Shown piece after piece: positions 1 through 6,850 of a stretch of DNA of 13,497 bases (its first letter is position 1; each line of letters opens with the position of its first letter). The position numbers were made by a program, and so were the translations under genes. The notes beneath the pieces are model-generated. The model ran no database searches, had not been told where the DNA came from, and saw nothing but the letters and a program-made list of their open reading frames with translations. The stretch is taken from contig JBBRMT010000125.1 of assembly GCA_038230695.1 (NCBI GenBank), positions 1-13,497 of the forward strand, written 5' to 3'. The DNA is from QHBQ01 sp038230695 (GTDB taxonomy: Bacteria; Chloroflexota; Chloroflexia; QHBQ01).

Positions 1-1
1 A

Positions 2-472
2 GCACGGGTCTTCAGCCGCACCGATTACACCGAGGCTTTTCGGATGCGCCTGCCCGACGACGCACCACACGATATAGATAGCGTTACCCGCGCCTTCTGT
101 AGCGTGCGACAGGGTTGGATTTACGCGCTGCTGTGGCTACGCAATCGCATAGTCAGCGTGGTTCACCTTAAGCCCGAAGGTGAAGGGTCCCGCCAACCAA
201 TTACCCTCGAACGCGGCACGCAGGCGGGCATCTTCCGCGTCTATGAGCATAGCGCCAACGAGATCCTGCTCGGCGAGGACGATCGCCATCTCGATTACCG
301 CGTGTCGGTGCTGGTGCAGCAGGGTCAGCGCGGCTGGTACGTCACCGTCTCAACCGTTGTCCACTTCAACAACCTGCTAGGTCGCACCTACTTCATCCCG
401 GAGTGTCCGCTGCACCGCTTGGCTATACGCAGTATGATGCGGGCAATGTTCGCCAATGCCTTACAAGCCTAG
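2..472 (+). CDS. DUF2867 family protein (5' end cut by window)
   Basis: The frame stays open to the first bases of the window, so the ATG at 44 is internal and the gene begins outside. The visible 156 residues fit the DUF2867 family: 'TDYTEAFRMRLP' near the start, 'EILLGEDDRHLDYRVSV' at fragment residues 87-103, 'STVVHFNNLLGRTYF' at 117-131 and 'PLHRLAIRSMMRA' near the end. DUF2867 proteins are small and of unknown biochemical role; some are fused to sugar-epimerase-like domains, which would lie upstream and cannot be seen here. No signal peptide or membrane segment is seen in the fragment. It converges on the gamma-glutamyltransferase gene and shares its last 12 bases with it, with no terminator hairpin between. 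Family call fairly sure, function unknown. Confidence 0.75.
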   Translation, partial: ARVFSRTDYTEAFRMRLPDDAPHDIDSVTRAFCSVRQGWIYALLWLRNRIVSVVHLKPEGEGSRQPITLERGTQAGIFRVYEHSANEILLGEDDRHLDYRVSVLVQQGQRGWYVTVSTVVHFNNLLGRTYFIPECPLHRLAIRSMMRAMFANALQA

Positions 473-2098
473 CGCCGCCCCATCGCTGCGCGGGTCGGCT
501 GCGCCCTCCATAGTGCCATCGTCGTTGATTTTGATGGCGTGGGCGTGGCCCATCGCTTCATCCCATGCGACGGTTAGCTGCACGTCGTGGCCCATTGCCG
601 CGAGGCGGTTGCGGACCGCGCTGGGAAAGCGGCTCTCCATGCTCAACACGGTGGTGCCAGCTCCGTTGGGGATTGCGCTACCGTGTAGCCAGCGGGGGGC
701 GCTGACCGCCGCCATCACGTCCATATTCCAATCGAGCAGGTTGTTGACCACCTGAAGCTGGGTTTGCGGCTGGCCGTCCGCGCCGCGAGTGCCGAACAGG
801 TAACTGGGCTGACTAGCGCCCACCTTGTAAGCCATCGCCGGGATCAGGGTGTGGAAAGGCCGCTTGGCGGGCGCGAGTGCGTTGGCGCTGGCAGGATTTA
901 GCTGGAAGTACGCGCCGCGATTGTGCATCACGATGCCGGTATTGCCTGCCACGAACCCCGCGCCGAAGGCGAAGTATAGGCTCTGGATCAACGACACCCG
1001 ATTGCCGTAGCCGTCGGCCACGCACAGGAAGATGGTATCGCCCGCCGCGCTGATGCCTGTCTGCACCACGTTATGAGCGCGATTAGGGTCAATCGTGGCT
1101 CGTCGCGTAGCCGCGTAGTCGCTAGATAGCATCTTTGCTACCGGCACAGTAACAAAGTTGGGGTCGCCAATCCAGCCGCGATCAGCGAAAGCCAGCTTCT
1201 TGGCCTCCACCTGATAGTGCAGCGCCTCGACGCTGCCCGCGCCCAGCCCCGTCATATCGTAACCAGAGACGATGTTTAGCTCCATCAGGGTCATCAACCC
1301 CTGAGTTGGAGGCGGCATCTCGTAGATGGTGTAGCCTCGATAGGTGGCGCTGATCGGTTCCACCCAATCGGTCTGATGGTTCGCCAGATCGTCCATAGTC
1401 ATCAGCCCGCCACGCCGCTGAATATCGGCCACCATTGCCTGTCCCACTGCGCCAATATAGAAAGCATCGCGCCCGCCATCGGCAATCGCGGCCAGCGAGG
1501 CGGCCAGGTGTGGGTTACGCAAGGTAGCGCCAGCGGCAGGTAGGTAGCCGCCAGGATAGAAGATGGCTGCAGCGGTCGCATCCGCGCCGATATAGCCGCG
1601 AGTCTGGCCCAGGGCGTAGTTCAACCGCGAGGTGATGGGAAAGCCGTCGCGCGCGTAGCCAATTGCGGGTTGCAGCACCTTCGCCCAGTCGAGGTTGCCG
1701 AAGGCAGCGTGGCCCAGCGACCAGGCATCAACTGCCCCTGGCACGGTCACCGCCAGCGGGCCACTGACCGGCATGGTGTCGTAGCCCAGCTCATGCAGGC
1801 GGCTAATCGAGGCCGCCGCTGGCGCACGTCCGCTGCCATTCAGCCCGTAAAGGTTGCCGCTGCCCGCGTCGTGGATCAACATAAAGCAGTCGCCGCCAAT
1901 GCTGGACATATGTGGGTAGACTACGGTGATCACCGCGTTGGCGGCCACCGCTGCGTCCATGGCGGTGCCACCCGCTTTCAGCATTGCAATCGCCGCTTCG
2001 CTCGCCAGCCAGTGGGGAGTGGCAACCATCGCGCTGGGTGCGCGGGTAGGGGTATTTGGTTTGCTGGCTGCCGCGCCAGCGTAAATCGGTAGGGCCAT
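461..2098 (-). CDS. Gamma-glutamyltransferase (YwrD-like, cytoplasmic type)
   Basis: N-terminal nucleophile hydrolase of 545 residues that would cleave gamma-glutamyl bonds, for example in glutathione, and transfer the group to water or an amino acid. Family marks: 'SIGGDCFML' (66-74), 'GSGRAP' (88-93), 'EMPPPTQG' (260-267), 'EAKKLAFADR' (298-307) and the autoprocessing/catalytic region 'GDTIFLCVADGYGN' with the likely nucleophile Thr355. 'SLIQSLYFAFGAG' and 'GIVMHNRG' follow, as in the small subunit. The lone-T form 'GDT' rather than 'TTH' is typical of the YwrD-like branch. There is no convincing signal peptide, so it is probably cytoplasmic. The start has an AGAGG ribosome site seven bases upstream. 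It lies only two bases after the DUF4276 stop, so it may be read with that operon, although it resembles the local G+C-rich genes. Substrate is not known. Confidence 0.9.
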   Translation of the reverse strand: MALPIYAGAAASKPNTPTRAPSAMVATPHWLASEAAIAMLKAGGTAMDAAVAANAVITVVYPHMSSIGGDCFMLIHDAGSGNLYGLNGSGRAPAAASISRLHELGYDTMPVSGPLAVTVPGAVDAWSLGHAAFGNLDWAKVLQPAIGYARDGFPITSRLNYALGQTRGYIGADATAAAIFYPGGYLPAAGATLRNPHLAASLAAIADGGRDAFYIGAVGQAMVADIQRRGGLMTMDDLANHQTDWVEPISATYRGYTIYEMPPPTQGLMTLMELNIVSGYDMTGLGAGSVEALHYQVEAKKLAFADRGWIGDPNFVTVPVAKMLSSDYAATRRATIDPNRAHNVVQTGISAAGDTIFLCVADGYGNRVSLIQSLYFAFGAGFVAGNTGIVMHNRGAYFQLNPASANALAPAKRPFHTLIPAMAYKVGASQPSYLFGTRGADGQPQTQLQVVNNLLDWNMDVMAAVSAPRWLHGSAIPNGAGTTVLSMESRFPSAVRNRLAAMGHDVQLTVAWDEAMGHAHAIKINDDGTMEGAADPRSDGAALGL

Positions 2099-2100
2099 GT

Positions 2101-2763
2101 CTAAGCCTCTTTATTTCTAGCGTCCAGCGCAAGCTGGTCGAGGGTATCGAGCAGATGGCGGTAGGAGCGCGAACGGGATTTCATCTCGTCAGCAATAGGG
2201 CCGCTGGTAGGTAGGTGGCGTGTAAGATCTAGTTGGTCTCTACGCTCCTTGTACTTACGCCCCATAATCTTTTCTAGTCGCTCCTTACATCCTCGATGCG
2301 TTTCTTCATCGCTGTTGAAACTTGGTATAGCTGTTGCGAAAGGTATTATTCCTGCTGCCTGTAGTTCTGGCAAGATGTGCAGAAACCATGCCTCATACTC
2401 TTTGTATGCAAGAACAACACCGACAGGAATATTTGGACAAGCAGCTTTAGCGCGGGCAAGTAGTTCAGGACCAAGGTACTTAGGACAGTCCAACCTCCCT
2501 TGCTTGTTCTCATCTCCTTTATCTTTATTGTCAGCATCAACGATAATCAGAATAGCATCCGGTCTATTAGCCACTGCCAATCCAATAAAATGTTCTATGT
2601 CTTTCTTGATCATATCAGAGCTGTGCGAACAAATAACTTGCCTTTGTGCATGAAAGTCATGAACTCCTTGCTCATCAAACCATCTGCTGACAAGATTGGG
2701 TACCGCTCCAATCTCACCATCTCCTTCAACAATTAGAGCAATACTGTATCCATCTCGGCTCAT
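2101..2763 (-). CDS. DUF4276 family, TOPRIM-like protein
   Basis: A 220-residue protein with DUF4276/TOPRIM-like marks: an N-terminal acidic loop 'LIVEGDGE' (10-17, Glu13), a strand ending in 'IIVDADN' (73-79, Asp76 and Asp78), 'KEYEAWFLH' (121-129) and a C-terminal 'RSRSYRHLLDTL' (197-208). The glutamate and DxD pattern is what metal-dependent TOPRIM nucleases and topoisomerases use. Nuclease activity is inferred, not shown. The start overlaps the ATPase stop as ATGA, with a GAGG ribosome site inside the ATPase gene, so the two are translationally coupled. ATPase plus TOPRIM-like gene pairs recall OLD-type, PARIS (AriA/AriB) and RloA/RloB systems, so a phage-defence effector is the likeliest role. 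Most of the gene is poor in G+C (about 40% near 2521-2580), but the last 40 codons are near 60%. Confidence 0.8.
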   Translation of the reverse strand: MSRDGYSIALIVEGDGEIGAVPNLVSRWFDEQGVHDFHAQRQVICSHSSDMIKKDIEHFIGLAVANRPDAILIIVDADNKDKGDENKQGRLDCPKYLGPELLARAKAACPNIPVGVVLAYKEYEAWFLHILPELQAAGIIPFATAIPSFNSDEETHRGCKERLEKIMGRKYKERRDQLDLTRHLPTSGPIADEMKSRSRSYRHLLDTLDQLALDARNKEA

Positions 2764-3989
2764 CGCGGCACCTCAAAGAAGTTTCCTTCTACAATGGTGG
2801 GTATCTCATCGGCACTTAGACCATTATACCTAAGTAGTTCGCCAACTGTATATGGTGCCGAATTGGGCTGAGGCAAATCTTCATAAGGCCCATCTATAGC
2901 CTTAATCATGTTTTCGTTCAACAAGTGTATTGTGCTTACGCCATCATGCCATTCAACTACTCGTATACGAGCAGCACTTATGGTATTGCGTTCAAGTAGA
3001 TCGGTGCTATGTGATGATACTACTACCTGCATCTGCTCTGCACTCTCCTCAACAGCATCTAGTATTACGCTTAGCGCGCTAGTATGTATAGAGTCTTCGA
3101 TCTCGTCAATAAACACAAGTGTGGGCGTAGGGTCTTGCCGAAGCGCTAGGAGAATGCCCAAAGAACGTAGCGTTCCGTCAGACATTCTTGCCGCCGTATA
3201 CTTATGAACACTATTCCCTGCTCCCTGTTCAAATATGATGCGCCGTCGCCCATCCTGCGTAGCTTGACCTTGAACTCCAACAATCCCGGGTGTGATGAAC
3301 TCAAGCTGCTCAACAACCCACTGAACTGCTTCGGGCTTGCGAGATTGTAGCGACTTCAGAACATCGCCTGCATTCTTGCCATAACGTTCAAGCCATGTTG
3401 CCCTATCTATAGCTGGTTCATTACTAATAATAGATGGTTCAAGATTATAGGTTCGCATTTGGCCCAGTGCCTCGGCAACTAGGCTCCACAGCGGGCTACT
3501 GCCACCAATAATAGGTAGAGCTAGAGAATTATGACTTATTACAGGAGCAACACCTGTTACGTTATCCGAGAACTGAAAGCCTTTTTCGTCACGACGAAAC
3601 TCACTCCACTCACTGTTTGTAAGTAGCATCTCATTTTTGACAGCAAATCCCTCATTACCGTAAGCACCTAGTTTGAATCCATATAGCACTTGATGCCTTT
3701 CCACGTCTTTTTCTTCTACATCAAGCACCACGGCAAGCGAAACATCAAAGCGCCTAGCTTTGCCGGATTGCCTCTGTCTAATTCCTTGAAGTCCGCCTTG
3801 CCGGTCTATAGCAGTGTCCAAATTGTCAGAGACTGCACTGCGAAGGAACTCGAAAGCGTCCATCAGGGTAGACTTGCCCGAACCGTTGCGGCCTACAATA
3901 ACGGTTAGCTCGTCGTCAAGCTCAAGACAAGCGTTCTCAAAAGCTCTGAAGTGATTGAGCCGTAGCTCCTTAATCTTCACCCTCGCCAT
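2760..3989 (-). CDS. AAA family ATPase (AAA_21/OLD-like), partner of the DUF4276 protein
   Basis: ABC-type/SMC-like ATPase of 409 residues. Visible motifs: N-terminal 'IKELRLNHFRAFENA', Walker A 'GRNGSGKST' (33-41), signature-like 'MSDGTLRSLGILLAL' (269-283), Walker B 'LVFIDEIED' (291-299) and switch 'SSHSTDLL' (325-332). This is the AAA15/AAA_21 type found in OLD, RloA and AriA proteins, which sense or scaffold while a partner acts as effector. The fused TOPRIM domain of true OLD proteins is absent; the separate downstream gene seems to supply it. The open frame reaches back to 4043, but AGGAGG at 3997-4002 lies seven bases from the ATG at 3989 and four from the ATG at 3992, so 3989 was chosen. 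Sampled blocks are 42-43% G+C, unlike the flanks, suggesting transfer. Two-gene defence role is inferred. Confidence 0.87.
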   Translation of the reverse strand: MARVKIKELRLNHFRAFENACLELDDELTVIVGRNGSGKSTLMDAFEFLRSAVSDNLDTAIDRQGGLQGIRQRQSGKARRFDVSLAVVLDVEEKDVERHQVLYGFKLGAYGNEGFAVKNEMLLTNSEWSEFRRDEKGFQFSDNVTGVAPVISHNSLALPIIGGSSPLWSLVAEALGQMRTYNLEPSIISNEPAIDRATWLERYGKNAGDVLKSLQSRKPEAVQWVVEQLEFITPGIVGVQGQATQDGRRRIIFEQGAGNSVHKYTAARMSDGTLRSLGILLALRQDPTPTLVFIDEIEDSIHTSALSVILDAVEESAEQMQVVVSSHSTDLLERNTISAARIRVVEWHDGVSTIHLLNENMIKAIDGPYEDLPQPNSAPYTVGELLRYNGLSADEIPTIVEGNFFEVPR

Positions 3990-3996
3990 CATCGTC

Positions 3997-4002
3997 CCTC
4001 CT
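3997..4002 (-). promoter_or_regulatory. Ribosome binding site deciding the ATPase start
   Basis: AGGAGG on the minus strand, seven bases before ATG 3989 and four before ATG 3992. It rules out the longer frame from 4043, whose extra residues (Cys/Trp/Gly-rich) do not look like the family and whose start lies at the expected transcription start. Confidence 0.75.
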
Positions 4003-4050
4003 GCTACGCAATACCATGTGCAACCATTATAACCCCACAACATTAGAATT

Positions 4051-4080
4051 ATTATAACGCCTTGACCTTATGTCGCGCAA
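4051..4080 (-). promoter_or_regulatory. Promoter of the ATPase-DUF4276-GGT operon
   Basis: Minus-strand -35 TTGCGC (4080-4075), 18-base spacer, perfect -10 TATAAT (4056-4051). The same TTGC-type -35 is found with TATAAT in the other promoters of the window. A second TATAAT lies at 4031-4026 but has no matching -35. Confidence 0.55.
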
Positions 4081-4086
4081 GCGCGG

Positions 4087-4115
4087 TTGCTTTTAGCGTC
4101 GCAGCCTGCTATAAT
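4087..4115 (+). promoter_or_regulatory. Promoter of the thiolase-DUF35 operon
   Basis: -35 TTGCTT (4087-4092), 17-base spacer, perfect -10 TATAAT (4110-4115). Expected start of transcription is near 4122, giving a leader of about 54 bases. The -35 box faces the one of the leftward operon six bases away. Confidence 0.68.
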
Positions 4116-4123
4116 CAGCGCGG

Positions 4124-4143
4124 CGGTGGCAACGTAGCCGCCG
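4124..4143 (+). other. Hairpin at the 5' end of the thiolase leader RNA
   Basis: CGGTGGC (4124-4130) pairs with GCCGCCG (4137-4143), including one G-T pair, around the loop AACGTA. It would sit almost at the 5' end of the mRNA, where such stems often stabilise transcripts. It could be chance in G+C-rich DNA. Confidence 0.3.
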
Positions 4144-4175
4144 TTTCGTGAGCTTAGAAAGGAGCTTCAACTAGC

Positions 4176-5438
4176 ATGAGACCCGTCTACATGGTATCGG
4201 GTGGCATTACCAAGTTTCGTAAGGCGAACCCCAATCAGGACTTCCGCCTGATGGTCAAGGATTCGTTCGATTACGCGATGCGTGATGTTCCTAACCTGAC
4301 GATGGACATGATTGATGGCAGCGTGGCCTCGTACTTCTCCGACCACTTTACCCGCCAGCTTATGGCTGGCATTATGGTGCAAGACTATCTCGGTCTGGTG
4401 CCGCGTCCCAGCAAGCGCATCGAGGGCGGCGGCGCAACCGGAGGACTCTGCTTCCAGGGCGGCTGGGAGTCAGTTGCAAGCGGGCGCATGGATGTGTGCG
4501 TTGCCTACGGCTTCGAGACCATGTCCCACGTCAACACCTGGAAGGGCAACGAGTTCATTGCACTCGCCTCCGATGTCAATTTTGATTTCCCAGTGGGCGG
4601 CTTTTATAGCGGCTACTACGCAATGATGGTGCAGCGGCATATGCACGAGTTCGGCACCACCGTCGAGCAATTGGCGAAGGTCAGCATTAAGAACCACGGC
4701 AACGCCCTGCACAACCCCTACGCCCAAAGCCCGGCCAAGCTAACCGTCGAAGATGTGCGTAACGCCACCATGGTTGCCACACCATTGACCCTACTCGACA
4801 TATGCACCATGTCCGATGGTGCGGCTACCGTCATCTTCGCCACCGAGGAGATGGCGATGAAGATGGGCGCGGTTGACCCCGTGCTAGTCACTGGCATCGG
4901 CAGCGGCACCGATGCGATGCGTATGGCCGACCGGCCTCACGGCAAGGTGCTGCTGCTCGAACACGAGAACGAGAGCGACTACAAGGACCTCAAGTACCCC
5001 GGTGTCCATTCCTTCAGGGGCGGGCGCAATGCTACCCGGCTGGCCTACAAGATGGCGGGCATCCGCAACCCCCTGGAAGACCTCGACTTCGTGGAGTTGC
5101 ACGATGCTTACACCAGCAGCGAAATCCAGACCTACGAGGACATGGGTTTCTGCAAGTATGGCGAGGGCGGCAAGTTCATCGAGGATGGCAAGTCGGAACT
5201 GGGCGGCGTGCTGCCGGTCAACCCCAGCGGCGGCCTGCTTGCCTGCGGCCACCCTGTGGGCGCAACCGGGCTGATGCAGGCGGTGTTCGCCTTCTGGCAA
5301 CTGCAAAACACCATCGGCAAGCACCTCGGCGGCGACGACTTTATCCAGGTTAAGAACGCCAAGCGCGGCGCAATCCACAGCCACGCTGGCACCGGCACCT
5401 ACATCACCGTTAGCATCATGGAGAGCACCCGCTCATAG
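4176..5438 (+). CDS. Thiolase-fold acyl-CoA enzyme (SCP2-thiolase type) lacking catalytic cysteines
   Basis: A 420-residue thiolase-superfamily protein of the SCP2/archaeal type that works with a DUF35 partner. Fold marks: 'RIEGGGATGG' (81-90) where thiolases carry the nucleophile loop, 'ASGRMDVCVAYGFETM' (101-116), 'LDICTMSDGAAT' (207-218), 'ELHDAYTSSE' (307-316) and 'CGHPVGATG' (357-365). Gly86 stands where the acyl-accepting Cys belongs, and the C-terminal CxGG loop is replaced by 'HSHAGTGT' (401-408); His359 is kept. Classical thiolysis by acyl-Cys is therefore doubtful. Thiolase-fold aldolases of steroid side-chain breakdown (Ltp2, with a ChsH2 DUF35 domain) are a precedent for a Cys-free member needing a DUF35 partner. 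Ribosome site AAAGGAG is 11 bases before ATG. It is first in a two-gene operon. An automatic label 'acetyl-CoA acetyltransferase' would probably mislead; substrate unknown. Confidence 0.88.
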   Translation: MRPVYMVSGGITKFRKANPNQDFRLMVKDSFDYAMRDVPNLTMDMIDGSVASYFSDHFTRQLMAGIMVQDYLGLVPRPSKRIEGGGATGGLCFQGGWESVASGRMDVCVAYGFETMSHVNTWKGNEFIALASDVNFDFPVGGFYSGYYAMMVQRHMHEFGTTVEQLAKVSIKNHGNALHNPYAQSPAKLTVEDVRNATMVATPLTLLDICTMSDGAATVIFATEEMAMKMGAVDPVLVTGIGSGTDAMRMADRPHGKVLLLEHENESDYKDLKYPGVHSFRGGRNATRLAYKMAGIRNPLEDLDFVELHDAYTSSEIQTYEDMGFCKYGEGGKFIEDGKSELGGVLPVNPSGGLLACGHPVGATGLMQAVFAFWQLQNTIGKHLGGDDFIQVKNAKRGAIHSHAGTGTYITVSIMESTRS

Positions 5439-5454
5439 AAAGGAGGTAGTCAAA

Positions 5455-5982
5455 ATGGCAGACAAGCACAAGGACTTCAAGCTGCCCGAAACCGATTCGG
5501 GTACAATCGTCTTCAACACCGACCCCCTGATCATCAAGTACCACTACGAGATTGACTACATCCACAGCTACGCCGAGGATACCCCTTTCTTCGTCGGTCT
5601 CAGCCAGGGCAAGATGATGGGTAGCCGCTGCACCAAGTGTAACTACGGCTTCGCCACCCCCCGCTCACATTGCATGGAGTGCGGCGCACCCACTACCTGG
5701 GAGCAACTCCCCAACCAGGGCCGCGTTCACACCTATACCACCTGCTACTTCGGCGGCGAGGCGTTTCTTAATGAAACTCCCTTCACCCTCATCCTGGTCG
5801 AGTTCGAGGGCTTCGATACCCTGTTCCTCAGCCGCATTGTGGGTGTTGACATCGAGAAGGTCAAAATCGGGTTGCCGGTCAAGGCCCAGTACCTGCGTAA
5901 CAGCAAGTGGAAGCCGACCGATGTCTACTTTGTGCCGATGCAGGACGACGAGCCAGCGCCTAAAACGCCTTACAGCAACTAG
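5455..5982 (+). CDS. Zn-ribbon/OB-fold (DUF35) partner of the thiolase-like enzyme
   Basis: A 175-residue DUF35-family protein: an N-terminal helix region, a rubredoxin-like zinc ribbon with Cys59, Cys62, Cys73 and Cys76 ('CTKC' and 'CMECG'), then an OB-fold ('GRVHTYTTCYFG', 'FTLILVEFEGFDTLFLSRIVG', 'VKIGLPVKA'). Such proteins bind the CoA part of substrates and pair with thiolase-fold enzymes, as in the archaeal thiolase/HMG-CoA synthase complex, BbsA/BbsB of anaerobic toluene breakdown and the Ltp2-ChsH2 aldolase. It starts 16 bases after the thiolase stop with a strong AAAGGAGG site eight bases before ATG. All four zinc ligands are present, so it should be folded and working. Partner assignment is strong from context; substrate cannot be read. 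Confidence 0.9.
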   Translation: MADKHKDFKLPETDSGTIVFNTDPLIIKYHYEIDYIHSYAEDTPFFVGLSQGKMMGSRCTKCNYGFATPRSHCMECGAPTTWEQLPNQGRVHTYTTCYFGGEAFLNETPFTLILVEFEGFDTLFLSRIVGVDIEKVKIGLPVKAQYLRNSKWKPTDVYFVPMQDDEPAPKTPYSN

Positions 5983-5996
5983 GCAAGCGAAAAATG

Positions 5997-6029
5997 CTAA
6001 CGGCAAGGGCAACTCGCCCCTGCCGTTAG
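5997..6029 (+). terminator. Strong hairpin after the thiolase-DUF35 operon (possible terminator)
   Basis: CTAACGGCAAGGGC (5997-6010) pairs with GCCCCTGCCGTTAG (6016-6029) with one mismatch and a five-base loop. There is no T-run after it on the plus strand, so it is not a classic intrinsic terminator in this direction; it may end or protect the 3' end of the mRNA. On the minus strand five T follow two bases after the stem, but no minus-strand gene ends there. Confidence 0.35.
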
Positions 6030-6098
6030 TGGCGAATTGGGGCGAATTAGCGGCAAAAAGTATGTATAAGCGTAACAAAGCCTGCAAGTAGCACGTAT

Positions 6099-6104
6099 TA
6101 TAAT
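6099..6104 (+). promoter_or_regulatory. Possible -10 box for the small membrane protein gene
   Basis: Perfect TATAAT 43 bases before the start codon. No good -35 was found at 16-18 bases upstream, so this is tentative. Confidence 0.35.
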
Positions 6105-6147
6105 GTGACAATCAGACTGCCCGATTTTAGCACAGGGGGATTAGCAA

Positions 6148-6387
6148 ATGAACGGAAAAAATATCAAGCGTGTAGTCCTGGGCGCGGCAGCATTGGCAAT
6201 CGTGGGCGCAATTGGCGCATTGGTGGGGGCGATCGGCGGAGCCATCGCTACCGTGACGATGGTGGCGCTGTTCAGCGTCAGCGCCACGCTGGTTACTTCC
6301 AGCGGCATCGGCGCTTTGCTCGGCGCAATGGCGGCCACTATCTGGATGGCGAACGTGATTTATAGCCATCGTAGCGTGCCGCTATAA
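6148..6387 (+). CDS. Small glycine-zipper membrane protein
   Basis: A 79-residue protein, not recognised as a named family. After a short basic start 'MNGKNIKR' it is almost wholly hydrophobic, with two likely membrane segments (about 9-45, perhaps bent or split, and about 52-72). The first has spaced glycines ('GAIGALVGAIGGAI', GxxxG-type), which pack helices in small membrane proteins. AGGGGGA at 6134-6140 lies seven bases before ATG. It is flanked by its own TATAAT upstream and a clear terminator downstream, so it is probably a single-gene transcript. Coding is supported by the ribosome site and by the hydrophobic pattern rather than by homology. Function unknown. Confidence 0.66.
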   Translation: MNGKNIKRVVLGAAALAIVGAIGALVGAIGGAIATVTMVALFSVSATLVTSSGIGALLGAMAATIWMANVIYSHRSVPL

Positions 6388-6395
6388 GATTGCCC

Positions 6396-6420
6396 GGCGC
6401 GAACCGTTATTTGCTCCTAC
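6396..6420 (-). repeat. Palindromic repeat, degenerate copy 1
   Basis: Matches the copy at 11785-11804 extended by CTAC at 21 of 25 positions when aligned on the GGGGCGAACCGTTGTTCGCCCCTAC outline (differences at 6398, 6409, 6412 and 6415). It lies between the membrane protein stop and its terminator. Probably a decayed member of the dispersed family. Confidence 0.6.
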
Positions 6421-6441
6421 AGAGCGGTCTAGCCCTTGTTA

Positions 6442-6469
6442 ACCCCGCCAATACGGTCGGGGTCTTTTT
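6442..6469 (+). terminator. Intrinsic terminator
   Basis: ACCCCG (6442-6447) pairs with CGGGGT (6458-6463), with a further CC/GG pair inside, followed by C and five T. It ends the transcript of the small membrane protein, just before the lipoprotein promoter. Confidence 0.82.
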
Positions 6470-6473
6470 ATGC

Positions 6474-6502
6474 TTGCGACGCTGCCCACGATTTGTTATA
6501 AT
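6474..6502 (+). promoter_or_regulatory. Promoter of the lipoprotein gene
   Basis: -35 TTGCGA (6474-6479), 17-base spacer, perfect -10 TATAAT (6497-6502). It directly follows the terminator. Its place inside the open frame that begins at 6470 shows that the true start codon is further downstream. Confidence 0.72.
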
Positions 6503-6540
6503 GCCACGCCCGTTTCACGGGCAAGGTTTATCACTAAGAG

Positions 6541-6545
6541 AGGAG
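6541..6545 (+). promoter_or_regulatory. Ribosome binding site deciding the lipoprotein start
   Basis: AGGAG in a purine-rich run, 11 bases before TTG 6557. The thiolase gene has the same 11-base spacing. No ATG or GTG in frame fits as well. Confidence 0.6.
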
Positions 6546-6556
6546 CATCCCCCGTT

Positions 6557-6841
6557 TTGAACAAGAACCGTTTTAAGCTGATGCCCGCCGCTGCGTTGCT
6601 TGGCCTCAGCCTGCTACTGGCTGCCTGTGGTGACAACTCCACCGCTTCGACCTCACCTGCCGCCTCGCCTACCGCTGTAACTGCCCCAATGCTGATGCCA
6701 CCCACCACGCAGGCTACCCCCACCACCTCGCTGATGCCCGCGCCGAATAGCACCGCAGGCACTGACGGCAACATACCTGCCCCTATCAGCACCAGTGGCG
6801 TTGGCAACCTGCCGCCTAGCAACGAACAGAATATGCCCTGA
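6557..6841 (+). CDS. Small secreted lipoprotein, Thr/Pro/Ala/Ser-rich
   Basis: From the TTG at 6557 the protein has 94 residues. The first 24 form a lipoprotein signal: basic start with Lys3, Arg5 and Lys7, a hydrophobic stretch 'AAALLGLSLLLAAC' and a lipobox 'LLAAC' with Cys24 as the lipidated residue. The rest is low-complexity (Thr, Pro, Ala, Ser, Asn, Met) with no folded domain visible, resembling a wall-spanning or linker segment. It has its own promoter and ends ten bases before a palindromic repeat. The longer frame from 6470 includes the promoter and is rejected. TTG as start is inferred from ribosome site and signal peptide. Function unknown. Confidence 0.75.
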   Translation: MNKNRFKLMPAAALLGLSLLLAACGDNSTASTSPAASPTAVTAPMLMPPTTQATPTTSLMPAPNSTAGTDGNIPAPISTSGVGNLPPSNEQNMP

Positions 6842-6850
6842 GTTCACCAC

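Noticed and set aside
3990..4043. Upstream extension of the AAA ATPase to ATG 4043
   Set aside because: AGGAGG at 3997-4002 fits the ATG at 3989, and the family normally begins a few residues before the 'LRLNHFRAF' stretch.
4074..4085. CGCGC-AA-GCGCG as an operator
   Set aside because: The inverted repeat lies over and between the two -35 boxes and could be a protein site, but it is short, partly a by-product of those boxes, and no regulator gene is nearby.
4884..5384. Open frame (166 residues) on the minus strand within the thiolase gene
   Set aside because: Antisense shadow of a strongly supported gene; no ribosome site and no recognisable domain.
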